This document shows positions 32,161 through 40,563 of a stretch of DNA of 49,148 nucleotides, in pieces. The notes below the pieces were generated by a model. The model did no database searches. It saw nothing but the letters and a program-made list of their open reading frames with translations, and was not told the DNA's origin. The position numbers were made by a program, and so were the translations under genes. Within the stretch, counting starts at the first letter, position 1, and each line of letters starts with the position of its first letter. Source of the DNA: Solobacterium sp. (GTDB taxonomy: Bacteria > Bacillota_I > Bacilli_A > Erysipelotrichales > Erysipelotrichaceae); contig JAGAVW010000030.1 in assembly GCA_017941735.1 (NCBI GenBank), forward strand, positions 1 through 49,148, read 5' to 3'.

Positions 32161-33147
32161 ATGTATCGTAGGTCTTCGGACTGGTGGTTTTGGATCTTTT
32201 TATTCCTAATCTTTGGCGGCAGTAGTGTGCTTCCGTTATTTTTCATACTTGGTATCGTATTTTTAATCATGCATTATGCAGTACGCTCGAGTACGCAAAG
32301 TTTTAATGCAAGACAAAGAGCGAATAGTTATGGCTATTATGAGCGTAAACAAGGTAATACCCATACCGCTTCCGATTTAGCAAAAATCAATGTCTATCTC
32401 CGGAAATACTTCCGTGCCAATAAGACGTTATCTATGCCTAATGACTTGGAACTTGTTTTACGTACACAACAATATAGTTCTTTAACAAGTTTGGATGTTT
32501 ATCGTAACAATGTACGCTTAGGTTCTTTGAATGAATTCCGTAATCGTTATGGGGAATTGTATGCGTCGATGTTTGATACTTTACTTGCGATGGCAAAGAA
32601 TTCCTATGAAACGGAAGGGCCAGTTGTGGTCGATGCGGAATATGCGGATGTGAAAGATAAGAAGCAAGAAGCAGCAAAGAAAGAAGAAAAAGCTACCAAC
32701 CGCAAACAAGAAAAGCCAGGGGCGCAATTCTTTATGGATAAAATCAATAGTCTCAATGACGATATCCCAGATACGGATATTTCAAACGGGCTCTATGAAA
32801 CTTGCGCATTATTGAAACAAGTTCAAATCCTAGAAGAAAAGTTCCCAGATAGTACAAATAAGATGAATAAAATGTATGAGTATTATTTACCATACTTAAT
32901 TAAGATTTTGAGCCAATATTCTAATTTACAAAACGTAAAGAGTGATGTGAATTATGAAAAGAATGTAGAGAAGTTAAAAGGAACTGTACACTCCATCAAT
33001 GAAGCTCTTAACACCATCATTCCAAGTATGAGTGATACAGACTTCACAAATCTTTCTGTGGATATGGCAACACTAGAAGCACTATTACAAAAAGACGGAT
33101 TAACCGGTGGTATGCAAGAAAAACTAGGACAATCTAGTAAGGAGTAG
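32161..33147 (+). CDS. XpaC-like (5-bromo-4-chloroindolyl phosphate hydrolysis family) membrane protein
   Basis: 328 aa. Two hydrophobic segments at the N-terminus (about 8-22 and 24-42) anchor it; residues 70-150 form a small domain; residues 155-185 are Lys/Glu-rich and disordered; the C-terminal 120 residues are helical and recall the XpaC family (IPDTDISNGLYETCALLKQVQILEEKFPDSTNKMNKMYEYYLPYLIKIL). The family name comes from a phenotype; true function unknown. XpaC proteins usually pair with TelA; here the partner four bases downstream is a CbxX-type AAA+ ATPase. AAGGAG precedes the ATG. Confidence 0.68.
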   Translation: MYRRSSDWWFWIFLFLIFGGSSVLPLFFILGIVFLIMHYAVRSSTQSFNARQRANSYGYYERKQGNTHTASDLAKINVYLRKYFRANKTLSMPNDLELVLRTQQYSSLTSLDVYRNNVRLGSLNEFRNRYGELYASMFDTLLAMAKNSYETEGPVVVDAEYADVKDKKQEAAKKEEKATNRKQEKPGAQFFMDKINSLNDDIPDTDISNGLYETCALLKQVQILEEKFPDSTNKMNKMYEYYLPYLIKILSQYSNLQNVKSDVNYEKNVEKLKGTVHSINEALNTIIPSMSDTDFTNLSVDMATLEALLQKDGLTGGMQEKLGQSSKE

Positions 33148-33151
33148 GGAC

Positions 33152-35224
33152 GTGAATCGCGATAAAAAACATGAAGAAAAAGAACGGTTAATGGAAGAAG
33201 TTTTAAACAAAGATCGTTCTTACAAAATGGACCCCAAAGATGCGGTCGAGTTATCGTTCAAAACAAAAGAAAATGTAGAAGATATTGCGGATACGATGAA
33301 GCGCTCCGATGAAGCGCTGGATTCATTAAAAGCAATTCTTGAAAAACAACAAAAAGATTTAGAGAATCTTGGTTTTTTAAATGCGGAAAACCAAACGGAC
33401 ATGGATAAGTTGCAACAAGAATTAGAAGCAGAATACAATATTCATAAAGAAGCAGAAACCGTTGCCTTAAAAGAAGTAGACGCACAAGTGTTTGATGAAA
33501 TCAAAAAAGAAGTACAAACACGTGTGGTAATAGAAGAAGAAACCTTACAAGACTTAGTCACTGCTTTCCGTCGTCCTTTTGTGATGGGCGAAAATAAAGG
33601 GCAAGCAAAGAATGTCATCATTGTGACAGGACCAAGAGGTTCGAATCGTCATGCGAGTATTGCGGCGATTGCGCGTAGCATGTATGAGCGTCAAATCTTT
33701 GTGAGTGATGAAGTATATACCATTGATATGAGTCTTTATCAAAGTAACTCGCAAGAACAAATTTTCTTACAAGACTTATATTCCGTATTAAATGGGAAAG
33801 GTTCGGTCATTGTCTTTGAGAACTTTGAAGTAGGATTCCCTTCCTATTTGCGTATGTTAGATGATTTGGCATGTGATGGAAAAGTCACCCTCAACAAACG
33901 TTATGTCTTAAACAAGGGTGTGCTTGTGGAAAACCAAACCGGTTTAGTCAAAGATGCGATTGATTCTTTCTATGCGGAAGGTAAATATTTCATCTTCTTA
34001 ACAACCAAAGGAACCTCCTCTGCACAAGATGCGTTTGGGGCAGACTTCTTATACCATGTATTAGATGTTGTAAAGTTTAATAAATTGGATGAAGAGCGCA
34101 CGAAGAAGGTACTTGATTTAGAGCTTGAAAAACTAAAAGAAAAAGCGAAACAAAATCTCAAACTCAATGTGCAATATGATGATGCGATTCGTGATTGGTT
34201 GATGCAACACTTTGATAAGACAAGTGGGACAGATTCCATTTCAGAATTGATGAATGATTTCTATATTTCCATCAGTCAAAAAGTATTAGATCAAGATGTT
34301 CCTGAAAATGCGGATTGTGTATTGAAGGTAGAAGAAGATACACCAGTCGCAATGATTGGGGCAGGTAGTGTAAAGTTATCTCGCACAAAGACAAGCCAAG
34401 AAGAAATTGAAGCAATCAATGCGGAACTCAATGATGTTGTTGGCTTAGATATGGTCAAAGATTATATTAAGTCGTTACAAAGTCATATACATATGCAGGC
34501 GATTCGTCGTGAACAAGGAATGAAGACCAGTGACGTATCGAAGCATATGATTTTTACAGGGAATCCTGGTACAGGTAAAACAACGATTGCGCGTTTAATC
34601 TCTCGTTATATGAAAGCGATTGGTGCCTTAACACGTGGCCAACTTGTGGAAGTAACACGTGCTGATTTAGTTGCGCAATATGTTGGACAAACTGCACCAT
34701 TAACGATGAATGTCATTAAGTCTGCTTTAGGCGGTGTCCTTTTCATCGATGAAGCCTATAGCTTATATCGTGGGAAAGATGATGCCTTTGGCTTAGAATG
34801 TATCGATACGATTGTTAAGGCAATGGAAGACCACCGCGATGATTTGATTATTATTTTGGCAGGCTATCGAAAAGAGATGGCAGTCTTCTTAGAAAGTAAC
34901 TCAGGTTTAAAATCACGTTTCCCAAATATCATAGATTTCCCAGATTATACTGGTTTAGAATTACGTAAGATTGCGGAAATTCAAGCCAAGAGTAAGGGCT
35001 ATGTGATTGCGGATGATGTGAAAGATAAATTGGAAGAATACTTCAACAAAGTACAATCCATCAATGCCGCAGAAGCAGGAAATGGTCGTCTATCCCGTAA
35101 TGTGGTGGAAGACGCAATCCTTGCGCAATCAGAACGCATTGTGGCAAATAAAGATGAGCCAATGGATGTATTAAAACTTGAAGACTTTGATTTCACAATT
35201 AAAGTAAAGCCACCAGGTGAGTAA
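33152..35224 (+). CDS. AAA+ ATPase, CbxX/SpoVK-type, with degenerate first AAA module
   Basis: 690 aa, soluble. Residues 1-125 are coiled coil. Residues about 130-380 resemble a Clp-like AAA module, but its Walker A reads TGPRGSNRHAS without the Lys and its Walker B reads VIVFENFE, so it is likely inactive. Residues about 420-690 form an intact CbxX/CfqX AAA+ module: Walker A GNPGTGKTT (470-478), Walker B VLFIDEAYSL, then a GLKSRFPNIIDF sensor segment with Arg. Start is GTG with AAGGAG four bases after the upstream stop; the two genes are coupled. Client proteins unknown; the XpaC-like partner suggests work at the membrane. Confidence 0.85.
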   Translation: MNRDKKHEEKERLMEEVLNKDRSYKMDPKDAVELSFKTKENVEDIADTMKRSDEALDSLKAILEKQQKDLENLGFLNAENQTDMDKLQQELEAEYNIHKEAETVALKEVDAQVFDEIKKEVQTRVVIEEETLQDLVTAFRRPFVMGENKGQAKNVIIVTGPRGSNRHASIAAIARSMYERQIFVSDEVYTIDMSLYQSNSQEQIFLQDLYSVLNGKGSVIVFENFEVGFPSYLRMLDDLACDGKVTLNKRYVLNKGVLVENQTGLVKDAIDSFYAEGKYFIFLTTKGTSSAQDAFGADFLYHVLDVVKFNKLDEERTKKVLDLELEKLKEKAKQNLKLNVQYDDAIRDWLMQHFDKTSGTDSISELMNDFYISISQKVLDQDVPENADCVLKVEEDTPVAMIGAGSVKLSRTKTSQEEIEAINAELNDVVGLDMVKDYIKSLQSHIHMQAIRREQGMKTSDVSKHMIFTGNPGTGKTTIARLISRYMKAIGALTRGQLVEVTRADLVAQYVGQTAPLTMNVIKSALGGVLFIDEAYSLYRGKDDAFGLECIDTIVKAMEDHRDDLIIILAGYRKEMAVFLESNSGLKSRFPNIIDFPDYTGLELRKIAEIQAKSKGYVIADDVKDKLEEYFNKVQSINAAEAGNGRLSRNVVEDAILAQSERIVANKDEPMDVLKLEDFDFTIKVKPPGE

Positions 35225-35228
35225 ATAT

Positions 35229-35259
35229 AAAATCTTTTCCAAAATGGAAAAGATTTTTC
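35229..35259 (+). terminator. intrinsic terminator after the AAA+ gene
   Basis: AAAATCTTTTCCA (35229-35241), loop AAA, TGGAAAAGATTTT (35245-35257), then TCT. Thirteen perfect pairs. Confidence 0.8.
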
Positions 35260-35288
35260 TTAGAGAATAGAGATTATAAGGAGGAACA

Positions 35289-36446
35289 ATGAAAGTTACA
35301 GAAGATATTTATTATGTTGGTGTGAATGATCACCAAATTGATTTATTTGAAGCCCAATACGAAGTACCACTTGGGATGGCTTATAATTCTTATCTCATCG
35401 TTGATGAGAAGATTGCGCTTACCGATACCGTTGAAGAAAACTTCAAAGAAGAATGGTTAAAAAATATACAAGACATTTTACAAGAACGTACGCCTGATTA
35501 TTTAATCCTTCATCATATGGAACCAGATCATTCTTCGAGTTTAGAGCGTTTCTTTGAAGTCTATCCAAATACAACAGCCGTATTATCTCAACAAGCGTTT
35601 AATCTATTAAAACAGTTTTATCCTTCTTTAGAAAACATCCAAACCCAAATCATAAAAGATGGAGATACACTATCGCTTGGGAAACATGAACTTTCTTTTG
35701 TGAGTGCACCGATGGTCCATTGGCCAGAAGTCATGATGAGCTATGATGCGAAAGATAAGGTATTATTTAGTGCCGATGCCTTTGGGAAGTTTGGGGCTAA
35801 TGATGTGGAAGATCCAGAAGGGTGGACATGTGAAGCACGTCGTTACTATTTTGGGATTGTTGGAAAACATGGGACGCAAGTCCAAGCGCTTCTTAAAAAA
35901 TTAGAAGGAAAAGAAGTGGAATGTATTTGTTCGCTACATGGACCGGTGCTAAAGGAAGAAGTAAAGGAAGCGATGCGTTTGTATCAAGTGTGGTCAAGCT
36001 ATGAAGCAGAGGAAGAAGGAATCTTTATTGCCTATGCCTCTATTTATGGTCATACCAAAGAAGCTGCAGAAGCACTGCAAAAAATGTTAAATGAAAAAGG
36101 TTATACAAATGTAATAATCGCAGATCTTTGTCGGGAAGATATTTATGAGTGTGTAGAAAATGCTTTCCGTTATAGCAAGATGGTTTTAGCAAGTGTGACA
36201 TATGATACAAAAGTGTTTACCCCAATGCGTGAGTTTATTGAACATCTCGTTCATCGTAATTACCAAAAACGTACACTTGGCATCATTGAAAACGGCTCGT
36301 GGGGACCACAAGCCGCTAAAGGTATGAAAGAAATGTTCGAAACAAGTAAAGAAATAAATTGGGTCGAACCAGTTGTTACTATCAAAGGGAAAATGACGGA
36401 GGCAAATTATTCCTCTTTAGAAGAACTTGCATCGTCATTACTTTGA
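35289..36446 (+). CDS. flavodiiron protein (FprA-type A flavoprotein)
   Basis: 385 aa. Reduces O2 to water or NO to N2O in anaerobes. Residues 1-245 form a beta-lactamase-like diiron domain: HMEPDH gives H76, E78, D80 and H81; further ligands lie in APMVHWPE, FSADAFG and CSLHGPV. Residues 250-385 form a flavodoxin FMN domain (IAYASIYGHTKEAAEAL, with VTYDTKVFTPM). No rubredoxin tail; the rubredoxin source is elsewhere. AAGGAGG precedes the ATG. Fits with the rubrerythrin/PerR pair further on as oxygen defence. Confidence 0.93.
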   Translation: MKVTEDIYYVGVNDHQIDLFEAQYEVPLGMAYNSYLIVDEKIALTDTVEENFKEEWLKNIQDILQERTPDYLILHHMEPDHSSSLERFFEVYPNTTAVLSQQAFNLLKQFYPSLENIQTQIIKDGDTLSLGKHELSFVSAPMVHWPEVMMSYDAKDKVLFSADAFGKFGANDVEDPEGWTCEARRYYFGIVGKHGTQVQALLKKLEGKEVECICSLHGPVLKEEVKEAMRLYQVWSSYEAEEEGIFIAYASIYGHTKEAAEALQKMLNEKGYTNVIIADLCREDIYECVENAFRYSKMVLASVTYDTKVFTPMREFIEHLVHRNYQKRTLGIIENGSWGPQAAKGMKEMFETSKEINWVEPVVTIKGKMTEANYSSLEELASSLL

Positions 36447-36495
36447 CGTATTAAGTTTTTAATGGAAGTGTAATCTTCCGGTACTAATTTCAAAC

Positions 36496-36984
36496 TCATG
36501 TTGGCAAATTCTTGTACAGATTGTTTGCAACCACCCTGTACCCATTTACAGAAAATGAAAATAAGACCAGCATTAAAAAATCTAATTTCAAGCGTTCTTC
36601 GGTGGAGAGCGCTTCTTTTTGATGGGTATATAAGTAAACCTTTTCATAAGATCCAAAACTGGAAGTTAATAAATAATTGGATAAGGAATTGACGTGGTTT
36701 TCGCCAAGGAGTGCTTGGAAATAGGTTTTGTGGTCATACACAAATTGGATGAGTTGTGGATAGAGCGCAGCCCAGTTAGAGCCGTTATATTGTTTGAAAA
36801 TAACATTGTCGATATAGTCTTTGATGTAGCTGTTTGCGAGATCATATTTATCTTTGAAATATTTGTAGAAGGTGCCACGTGAGATGTCAGCGCGGTCTAA
36901 CACATTTTGAACCGTAATTTGTTCGAATGGTTTTTCAAGCACCAAATCATACATGGCTTCTATTAAGATTTTTCTTGCGTTCAT
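36496..36984 (-). CDS. TetR/AcrR-family regulator
   Basis: 162 aa. The N-terminal helix-turn-helix reads ILIEAMYDLVLEKPFEQITVQNVLDRADISRGTFYKYFKDKYDLANSYI. The C-terminal ligand domain is short and hydrophobic, of the TetR_C_7/DhaS-like kind. TAGGAG precedes the ATG. It is divergent from the PNPOx-like gene, with a perfect dyad TATACAC-N10-GTGTATA between them. Converges on the flavodiiron gene. Confidence 0.82.
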   Translation of the reverse strand: MNARKILIEAMYDLVLEKPFEQITVQNVLDRADISRGTFYKYFKDKYDLANSYIKDYIDNVIFKQYNGSNWAALYPQLIQFVYDHKTYFQALLGENHVNSLSNYLLTSSFGSYEKVYLYTHQKEALSTEERLKLDFLMLVLFSFSVNGYRVVANNLYKNLPT

Positions 36985-37017
36985 AATACTAAACTCCTAT
37001 ATATATACATATAATAA

Positions 37018-37041
37018 TATACACGCATAAATTTGTGTATA
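37018..37041. promoter_or_regulatory. candidate TetR operator
   Basis: Perfect inverted repeat TATACAC (37018-37024), 10 bases, GTGTATA (37035-37041), about 34 bases before the TetR start codon. Confidence 0.5.
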
Positions 37042-37105
37042 GATTTTAATTTTAATTTAGTGTCTATGATAAACATACGATATTTAGTAAAATAAGTATC
37101 GTTAC

Positions 37106-37179
37106 AGAGAATGCCTAGTTTCTTGATTTCGTAGCCTTAGTTGGCACCCTGTTTGCCGAAATAGTTTCTAGCATTCTCG
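37106..37179 (+). other. structured 5' leader RNA, type unknown
   Basis: GAGAATGC (37107-37114) pairs with GCATTCTC (37171-37178); TAG (37116-37118) with CTA (37168-37170) after a bulged C; ATTTCG (37126-37131) with CGAAAT (37157-37162). The inner loop holds competing short stems, GCC/GGC (37134-37136/37143-37145) and GGCA/TGCC (37143-37146/37154-37157). It ends a few bases before the GGAGG of the next gene, so it could control translation. It matches no riboswitch consensus I can recall. Confidence 0.5.
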
Positions 37180-37192
37180 TATTGGAGGAATT

Positions 37193-37588
37193 ATGAGCGT
37201 AGAAAGAGTTTGTCAATATTTAAAAGAGGTTAAGACCTATTACCTCGCTACAGTGGATGGGGATGAACCACGGGTTCGCCCATTTGGAACCGCACACTTG
37301 TTTGAAGGGAAGTTATACATTCAAACCGGGAAAGGAAAAGATGTCTTTAAACAAATTGAAAAGAATCCAAAAGTAGAAATCTGTGCATACAAGGATGGAG
37401 GTTGGCTACGTGTACGTGGCACATTAGTCGATGATAATCGTGTAGAGCCAAAGGTCAGTTTACTTGATGCATATCCAAGTTTAAAAGAAATGTATGAGCC
37501 AGATGATAATACCCGTGTGTTATATCTCAAAGATGCAACCGCAACCTTCTATAGTTTTGTGGCAGCACCTGAAACAGTTACATTCTAA
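37193..37588 (+). CDS. pyridoxamine 5'-phosphate oxidase-like FMN-binding protein
   Basis: 131 aa split-barrel flavin-binding protein: YYLATVDGDEPRVRPFGTAHLFEGKLYIQTGKGKDVFKQIEKNPKVEICAYKDGGWLRVRG. Many short members bind FMN or F420 and reduce small molecules; true PNPOx is longer (about 220 aa), so this is not PdxH. GGAGG precedes the ATG, directly after a structured leader. A UUCG-loop terminator follows. Confidence 0.85.
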   Translation: MSVERVCQYLKEVKTYYLATVDGDEPRVRPFGTAHLFEGKLYIQTGKGKDVFKQIEKNPKVEICAYKDGGWLRVRGTLVDDNRVEPKVSLLDAYPSLKEMYEPDDNTRVLYLKDATATFYSFVAAPETVTF

Positions 37589-37613
37589 AATGGTCTTCGG
37601 ACCATTTTTTTCT
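37587..37613 (+). terminator. UUCG-tetraloop terminator
   Basis: AAAATGGTC (37587-37595), loop TTCG, GACCATTTT (37600-37608), then TTTCT. It overlaps the stop codon. Confidence 0.85.
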
Positions 37614-37651
37614 TTTTGTATCATATAATGAAGTAGGAAGGAATCATTAAG

Positions 37652-38782
37652 ATGAAAACAAAATACTTAAATGAAATTCGCAATGCCTTGGCATTTTATC
37701 CACTCGACTTACAAGAAGAAATAATGCAATGGTTTCTCAAAAAGTTTGAGGAAGGCTATGCGCAAGGACTCAAGGATTCTGAAATCATCGAACGACTTGG
37801 TCCAGTGGATGAAGCCCTCATCCAAATTGAAGAACGTATCGCAAATGGCCAATGGAATAAAAGTGGTCGCACAGAAATAAACATGGATTCCTTAGAACAT
37901 GGATTGCGTAATTTAGGATCTGTAATTGGGAATGTCTTACAAGGTACCGTAGATGTGGTCAATCAAGCCATCAATCGGGTTGAAGAAGTCGCAAACACAA
38001 AACCTAGTATTCCAACTGTCGATGAAGTTTCTTCCGAAGTGCTTGAAGGCATGAAGGACACACTTGAAGTACATTGTGTTGGCACCATTACAGATATTGT
38101 TTTTTATCCAGGTGGTAACCAAGCTCTTTATACCTTCACCACAAAGACCGCAAGTGGACAAGGCAAATCGCTAATACAAGTTGAAGAAAATGAAACAGAA
38201 ACAAAGTTACATATCACAAAAGGAGAAGGTGTATTTGGTAGTTCCAATCTGCTTGAAGTATATGTACCGCAAAATGTAAAGAACATCGATGTATTACATA
38301 CAGGTGGAAATGTGACAATTAAAGAGTTTGAATTATCTACGCTTCAAATTAATTCGACAAGTGGAAACTTGAACTTAGAAAGCTTATTAATGGATAAGAT
38401 TCAACTTAAAAGTATTACCGGTGCCATTAACGTAACGGGTGTAAAGGCACGCCTTGAAGCTAAAACAGTATCTGGAAATATCCGTGTTCAAAAACATATA
38501 GATGGCGTCTTATCTTTACAAAGCACATCTGGAAATATTCATGTGGAGAACTTTAGTGAGGTGCCCAAATGTATTCTAGAAAATGTGAGTGGGAATCTGT
38601 TCTGTAATCTCTATAATGAAAACTATTCTGCCTATATTGAGACAGAAAGTGGGAACTTTAAAAACCTAACCAAATTAACAGGTTATGCGCAAAATCAAGG
38701 AAAATGGATTCTTGGGCAAGGGGAAGGTGTTTTAAAACTCACAACGGTGACAGGAAATATTCAATTAAAAACACATCAATAA
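37652..38782 (+). CDS. HAAS/DUF1700-like domain fused to DUF4097 beta-helix
   Basis: 376 aa. Residues 1-55 resemble the HAAS (DUF1700) signalling domain (YLNEIRNALAFYPLDLQEEIMQWFLKKFEEGYAQGLKDSEIIERLG). A linker follows (60-125), then a DUF4097 right-handed beta repeat of about 240 residues (LQINSTSGNLNLESL, LEAKTVSGNIRVQKH, LSLQSTSGNIHVENF; the TxSGNI motif recurs). HAAS proteins usually carry membrane helices and pair with PadR regulators; neither is seen here. GGAAGGAA precedes the ATG. The last seven bases overlap the convergent gene. Function unknown. Confidence 0.72.
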   Translation: MKTKYLNEIRNALAFYPLDLQEEIMQWFLKKFEEGYAQGLKDSEIIERLGPVDEALIQIEERIANGQWNKSGRTEINMDSLEHGLRNLGSVIGNVLQGTVDVVNQAINRVEEVANTKPSIPTVDEVSSEVLEGMKDTLEVHCVGTITDIVFYPGGNQALYTFTTKTASGQGKSLIQVEENETETKLHITKGEGVFGSSNLLEVYVPQNVKNIDVLHTGGNVTIKEFELSTLQINSTSGNLNLESLLMDKIQLKSITGAINVTGVKARLEAKTVSGNIRVQKHIDGVLSLQSTSGNIHVENFSEVPKCILENVSGNLFCNLYNENYSAYIETESGNFKNLTKLTGYAQNQGKWILGQGEGVLKLTTVTGNIQLKTHQ

Positions 38783-39459
38783 AGTTCGGTGTTGAGATAC
38801 CATATTTGGGAACCGGCCTCTGGTTCCTTTTCATTTGGCTGGAATGAGAAATATAGCGCTAATTCTTTTAAACGAAGTTGTCCAAGGCGAATGGGCTGGT
38901 CAAAGAGATAGAAGGTAGCACTGTAGTATCGATCAAATAACGCATCTTGGCTTTCTTTTGTATAAGCAGGATTCAATAGTTGTGTATAAAGACTAAAGGA
39001 GACATCGAGATTGACTTTGTTTATATCTAATTCGCCGGATTGGAAATACTTTTGGTTAAATTCATTCACGGTCATAAAGGTTTCATGAAAGCCTTCATAG
39101 GCATTTGAACCTTCTGGTTGCACTTTGTATCCACTGATGCGAGCAGCATAGACATCGCCATACGCTTTTACAAAATCTTCCCAAGAATCGCCTACCCCAA
39201 TGCCTCGTGTTGTCTTGTATTGGGAATTGGTGGAATTCAAAATTGAATAATAGTATTGGTTTGTGAATTGAGGAAAGATCCTTTCCCCACTACTCGGATC
39301 ATGAAGGGCATAATCCTCCACACTTAAATAATGTTCTGGGGGTGGGGTTTGTCTTAAAAATAAAATGGAATGGTTTAAGACAAGCATAATTAAAGCCGCA
39401 AGAATGAGGATTCCAATTTGGATGAAATGACGCTTTGTAAAAAAGTTTTTTATTTTCAT
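38776..39459 (-). CDS. hypothetical membrane-anchored protein
   Basis: 228 aa, family not recognised. Residues 10-33 form one membrane helix after a basic start (KIKNFFTKRHF), so most of the protein lies outside. The outer part contains TTRGIGVGDSWEDFVKAYGDVYAARISGY, a pattern seen in small exported lipoprotein-like domains where GDS-EDV-KAYG recurs. An ATG 27 bases upstream exists, but a CATAAT box (39466-39471) lies exactly six bases before the chosen ATG and no Shine-Dalgarno is present, so a leaderless start is preferred. Confidence 0.7.
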   Translation of the reverse strand: MKIKNFFTKRHFIQIGILILAALIMLVLNHSILFLRQTPPPEHYLSVEDYALHDPSSGERIFPQFTNQYYYSILNSTNSQYKTTRGIGVGDSWEDFVKAYGDVYAARISGYKVQPEGSNAYEGFHETFMTVNEFNQKYFQSGELDINKVNLDVSFSLYTQLLNPAYTKESQDALFDRYYSATFYLFDQPIRLGQLRLKELALYFSFQPNEKEPEAGSQIWYLNTELY

Positions 39460-39465
39460 GAATTC

Positions 39466-39471
39466 ATTATG
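39466..39471 (-). promoter_or_regulatory. -10 box abutting the 39459 start (leaderless candidate)
   Basis: CATAAT, then GAATTC, then ATG on the minus strand; the same six-base spacing, and even the same six bases, as the cys leader. The -35 region is only T-rich. Confidence 0.45.
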
Positions 39472-39480
39472 CCATTTCTC

Positions 39481-39522
39481 TTGCAATAAAAAAAGAAGGT
39501 GATATAATGAGAACGATTCTCA
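39481..39522 (+). promoter_or_regulatory. perR promoter with Fur-family box
   Basis: TTGCAA (39481-39486), 16 bases, TATAAT (39503-39508). It is overlapped by TGAGAAC-G-ATTCTCA (39508-39522), a 7-1-7 inverted repeat with six of seven pairs, like Fur/PerR/Zur boxes. Points to autoregulation. Confidence 0.7.
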
Positions 39523-39535
39523 ATAAGGAGGAGTC

Positions 39536-39937
39536 ATGAATCGACGTTCAACACATCAAAAAGAGATTATTTATAACATCATCCAAGGCAAAGGGAATCA
39601 TATGACCGCTGAGGAAGTGTTACAAAAAGCAAAAGAGATTGATGACAAAATTGGTTTAGCAACCGTCTATCGTAATCTCAATTTGTTATGCGAACAGGGA
39701 CGCATCCAAAAGGTGACAGGTGAAAACTATAATCTTTTCGATGGGAATGCGGAACCTCATGATCACTTTAGATGTGTGGAATGTGGTTACTTGGTCGATG
39801 TGCCTTCCGTTGCCAATCAAACGATTGATAAGAAAGTCGCAAAGGCCATTCGCGGAACGATTCTACATCACTCCATCCTATATGAGGGAGTTTGTGAAGA
39901 ATGCCAAAGGAGGCAAAAGGAGAAATCATGGAATTAA
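39536..39937 (+). CDS. perR: Fur-family repressor, probably PerR
   Basis: 133 aa. Winged helix with the Fur-family segment [23 protein letters not shown]; metal site [16 protein letters not shown]; structural zinc from CVEC and CEEC pairs. The following gene is rubrerythrin, a classic PerR target, so a peroxide sensor is the best reading; Fur or Zur cannot be excluded from the sequence alone. AAGGAGGAG precedes the ATG. A 7-1-7 box covers the promoter. The rubrerythrin start lies inside its last codons. Confidence 0.85.
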   Translation: MNRRSTHQKEIIYNIIQGKGNHMTAEEVLQKAKEIDDKIGLATVYRNLNLLCEQGRIQKVTGENYNLFDGNAEPHDHFRCVECGYLVDVPSVANQTIDKKVAKAIRGTILHHSILYEGVCEECQRRQKEKSWN

Positions 39938-40467
39938 AAGGATCAAAGACAGAGAAAAATTTAGAAGCTGCATTTGCGGGCGAATCAATGGCACGCAATA
40001 AGTACACTTACTTCGCAGAAAAAGCACGTGAAGAAGGGTATGAACAAATCGCTAACATTTTCTTAGAGACAGCACGCAACGAACAAGAACATGCGAAACA
40101 ATGGTTCAAAGCATTATGTGGTGGTGAAATCCCTACAACTGCTGAAAACTTACAAGCTGGCATCGATGGGGAAAACGGTGAATGGACAGACATGTATGTA
40201 TATATGGCAAATGATGCACGTGAAGAAGGCTTCACAAAGATTGCGGCACAAATGGATTTAGTCGCAAAAGTTGAAAAAGAACACGAAGAACGTTACCAAA
40301 AACTATTAGATGACCTCAAAGCAGAAAAAACATTCGAAAAAGAAGAAGAAGTTGTATGGCAATGTGGCATTTGTGGTTACACTGTAACTGCTAAGAAGGC
40401 ACCAAAGATGTGTCCACTTTGTGGATATGATGGAAGTGTCTTCGAAATTAAGAAAACAAACTTCTAA
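39928..40467 (+). CDS. rbr: rubrerythrin
   Basis: 179 aa. Peroxide reductase of anaerobes. Residues 1-140 form a ferritin-like diiron four-helix bundle ([45 protein letters not shown]; later [16 protein letters not shown]), residues 145-179 a rubredoxin site (CGICGY ... CPLCGYDG). The frame extends 27 bases upstream, but AAGGAGAA before the ATG at 39928 decides the start. It overlaps perR by ten bases and ends in a strong terminator. Confidence 0.95.
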   Translation: MELKGSKTEKNLEAAFAGESMARNKYTYFAEKAREEGYEQIANIFLETARNEQEHAKQWFKALCGGEIPTTAENLQAGIDGENGEWTDMYVYMANDAREEGFTKIAAQMDLVAKVEKEHEERYQKLLDDLKAEKTFEKEEEVVWQCGICGYTVTAKKAPKMCPLCGYDGSVFEIKKTNF

Positions 40468-40472
40468 AACAC

Positions 40473-40503
40473 AAAAACTCCCGCACACACGGGAGTTTTT
40501 AAA
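40473..40503 (+). terminator. terminator after rubrerythrin
   Basis: AAAAACTCCCG (40473-40483), loop CACACA, CGGGAGTTTTT (40490-40500). Eleven perfect pairs. Confidence 0.85.
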
Positions 40504-40527
40504 TGACAATTTCTTATATGGTATAAT
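40499..40527 (+). promoter_or_regulatory. promoter of the surface protein gene
   Basis: TTAAAT (40499-40504), 17 bases, TATAAT (40522-40527) with the extended TGG before it. Its -35 box touches the preceding terminator. Confidence 0.6.
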
Positions 40528-40563
40528 CTAATTGCATTTTAATTGTAAAAAGAGGTGTCTTTT

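Noticed and set aside
33152..35224. Anti-phage ATPase system
   Set aside because: The AAA+ protein has a neighbour of XpaC type but no nuclease, protease or toxin partner, and no defence genes lie around it.
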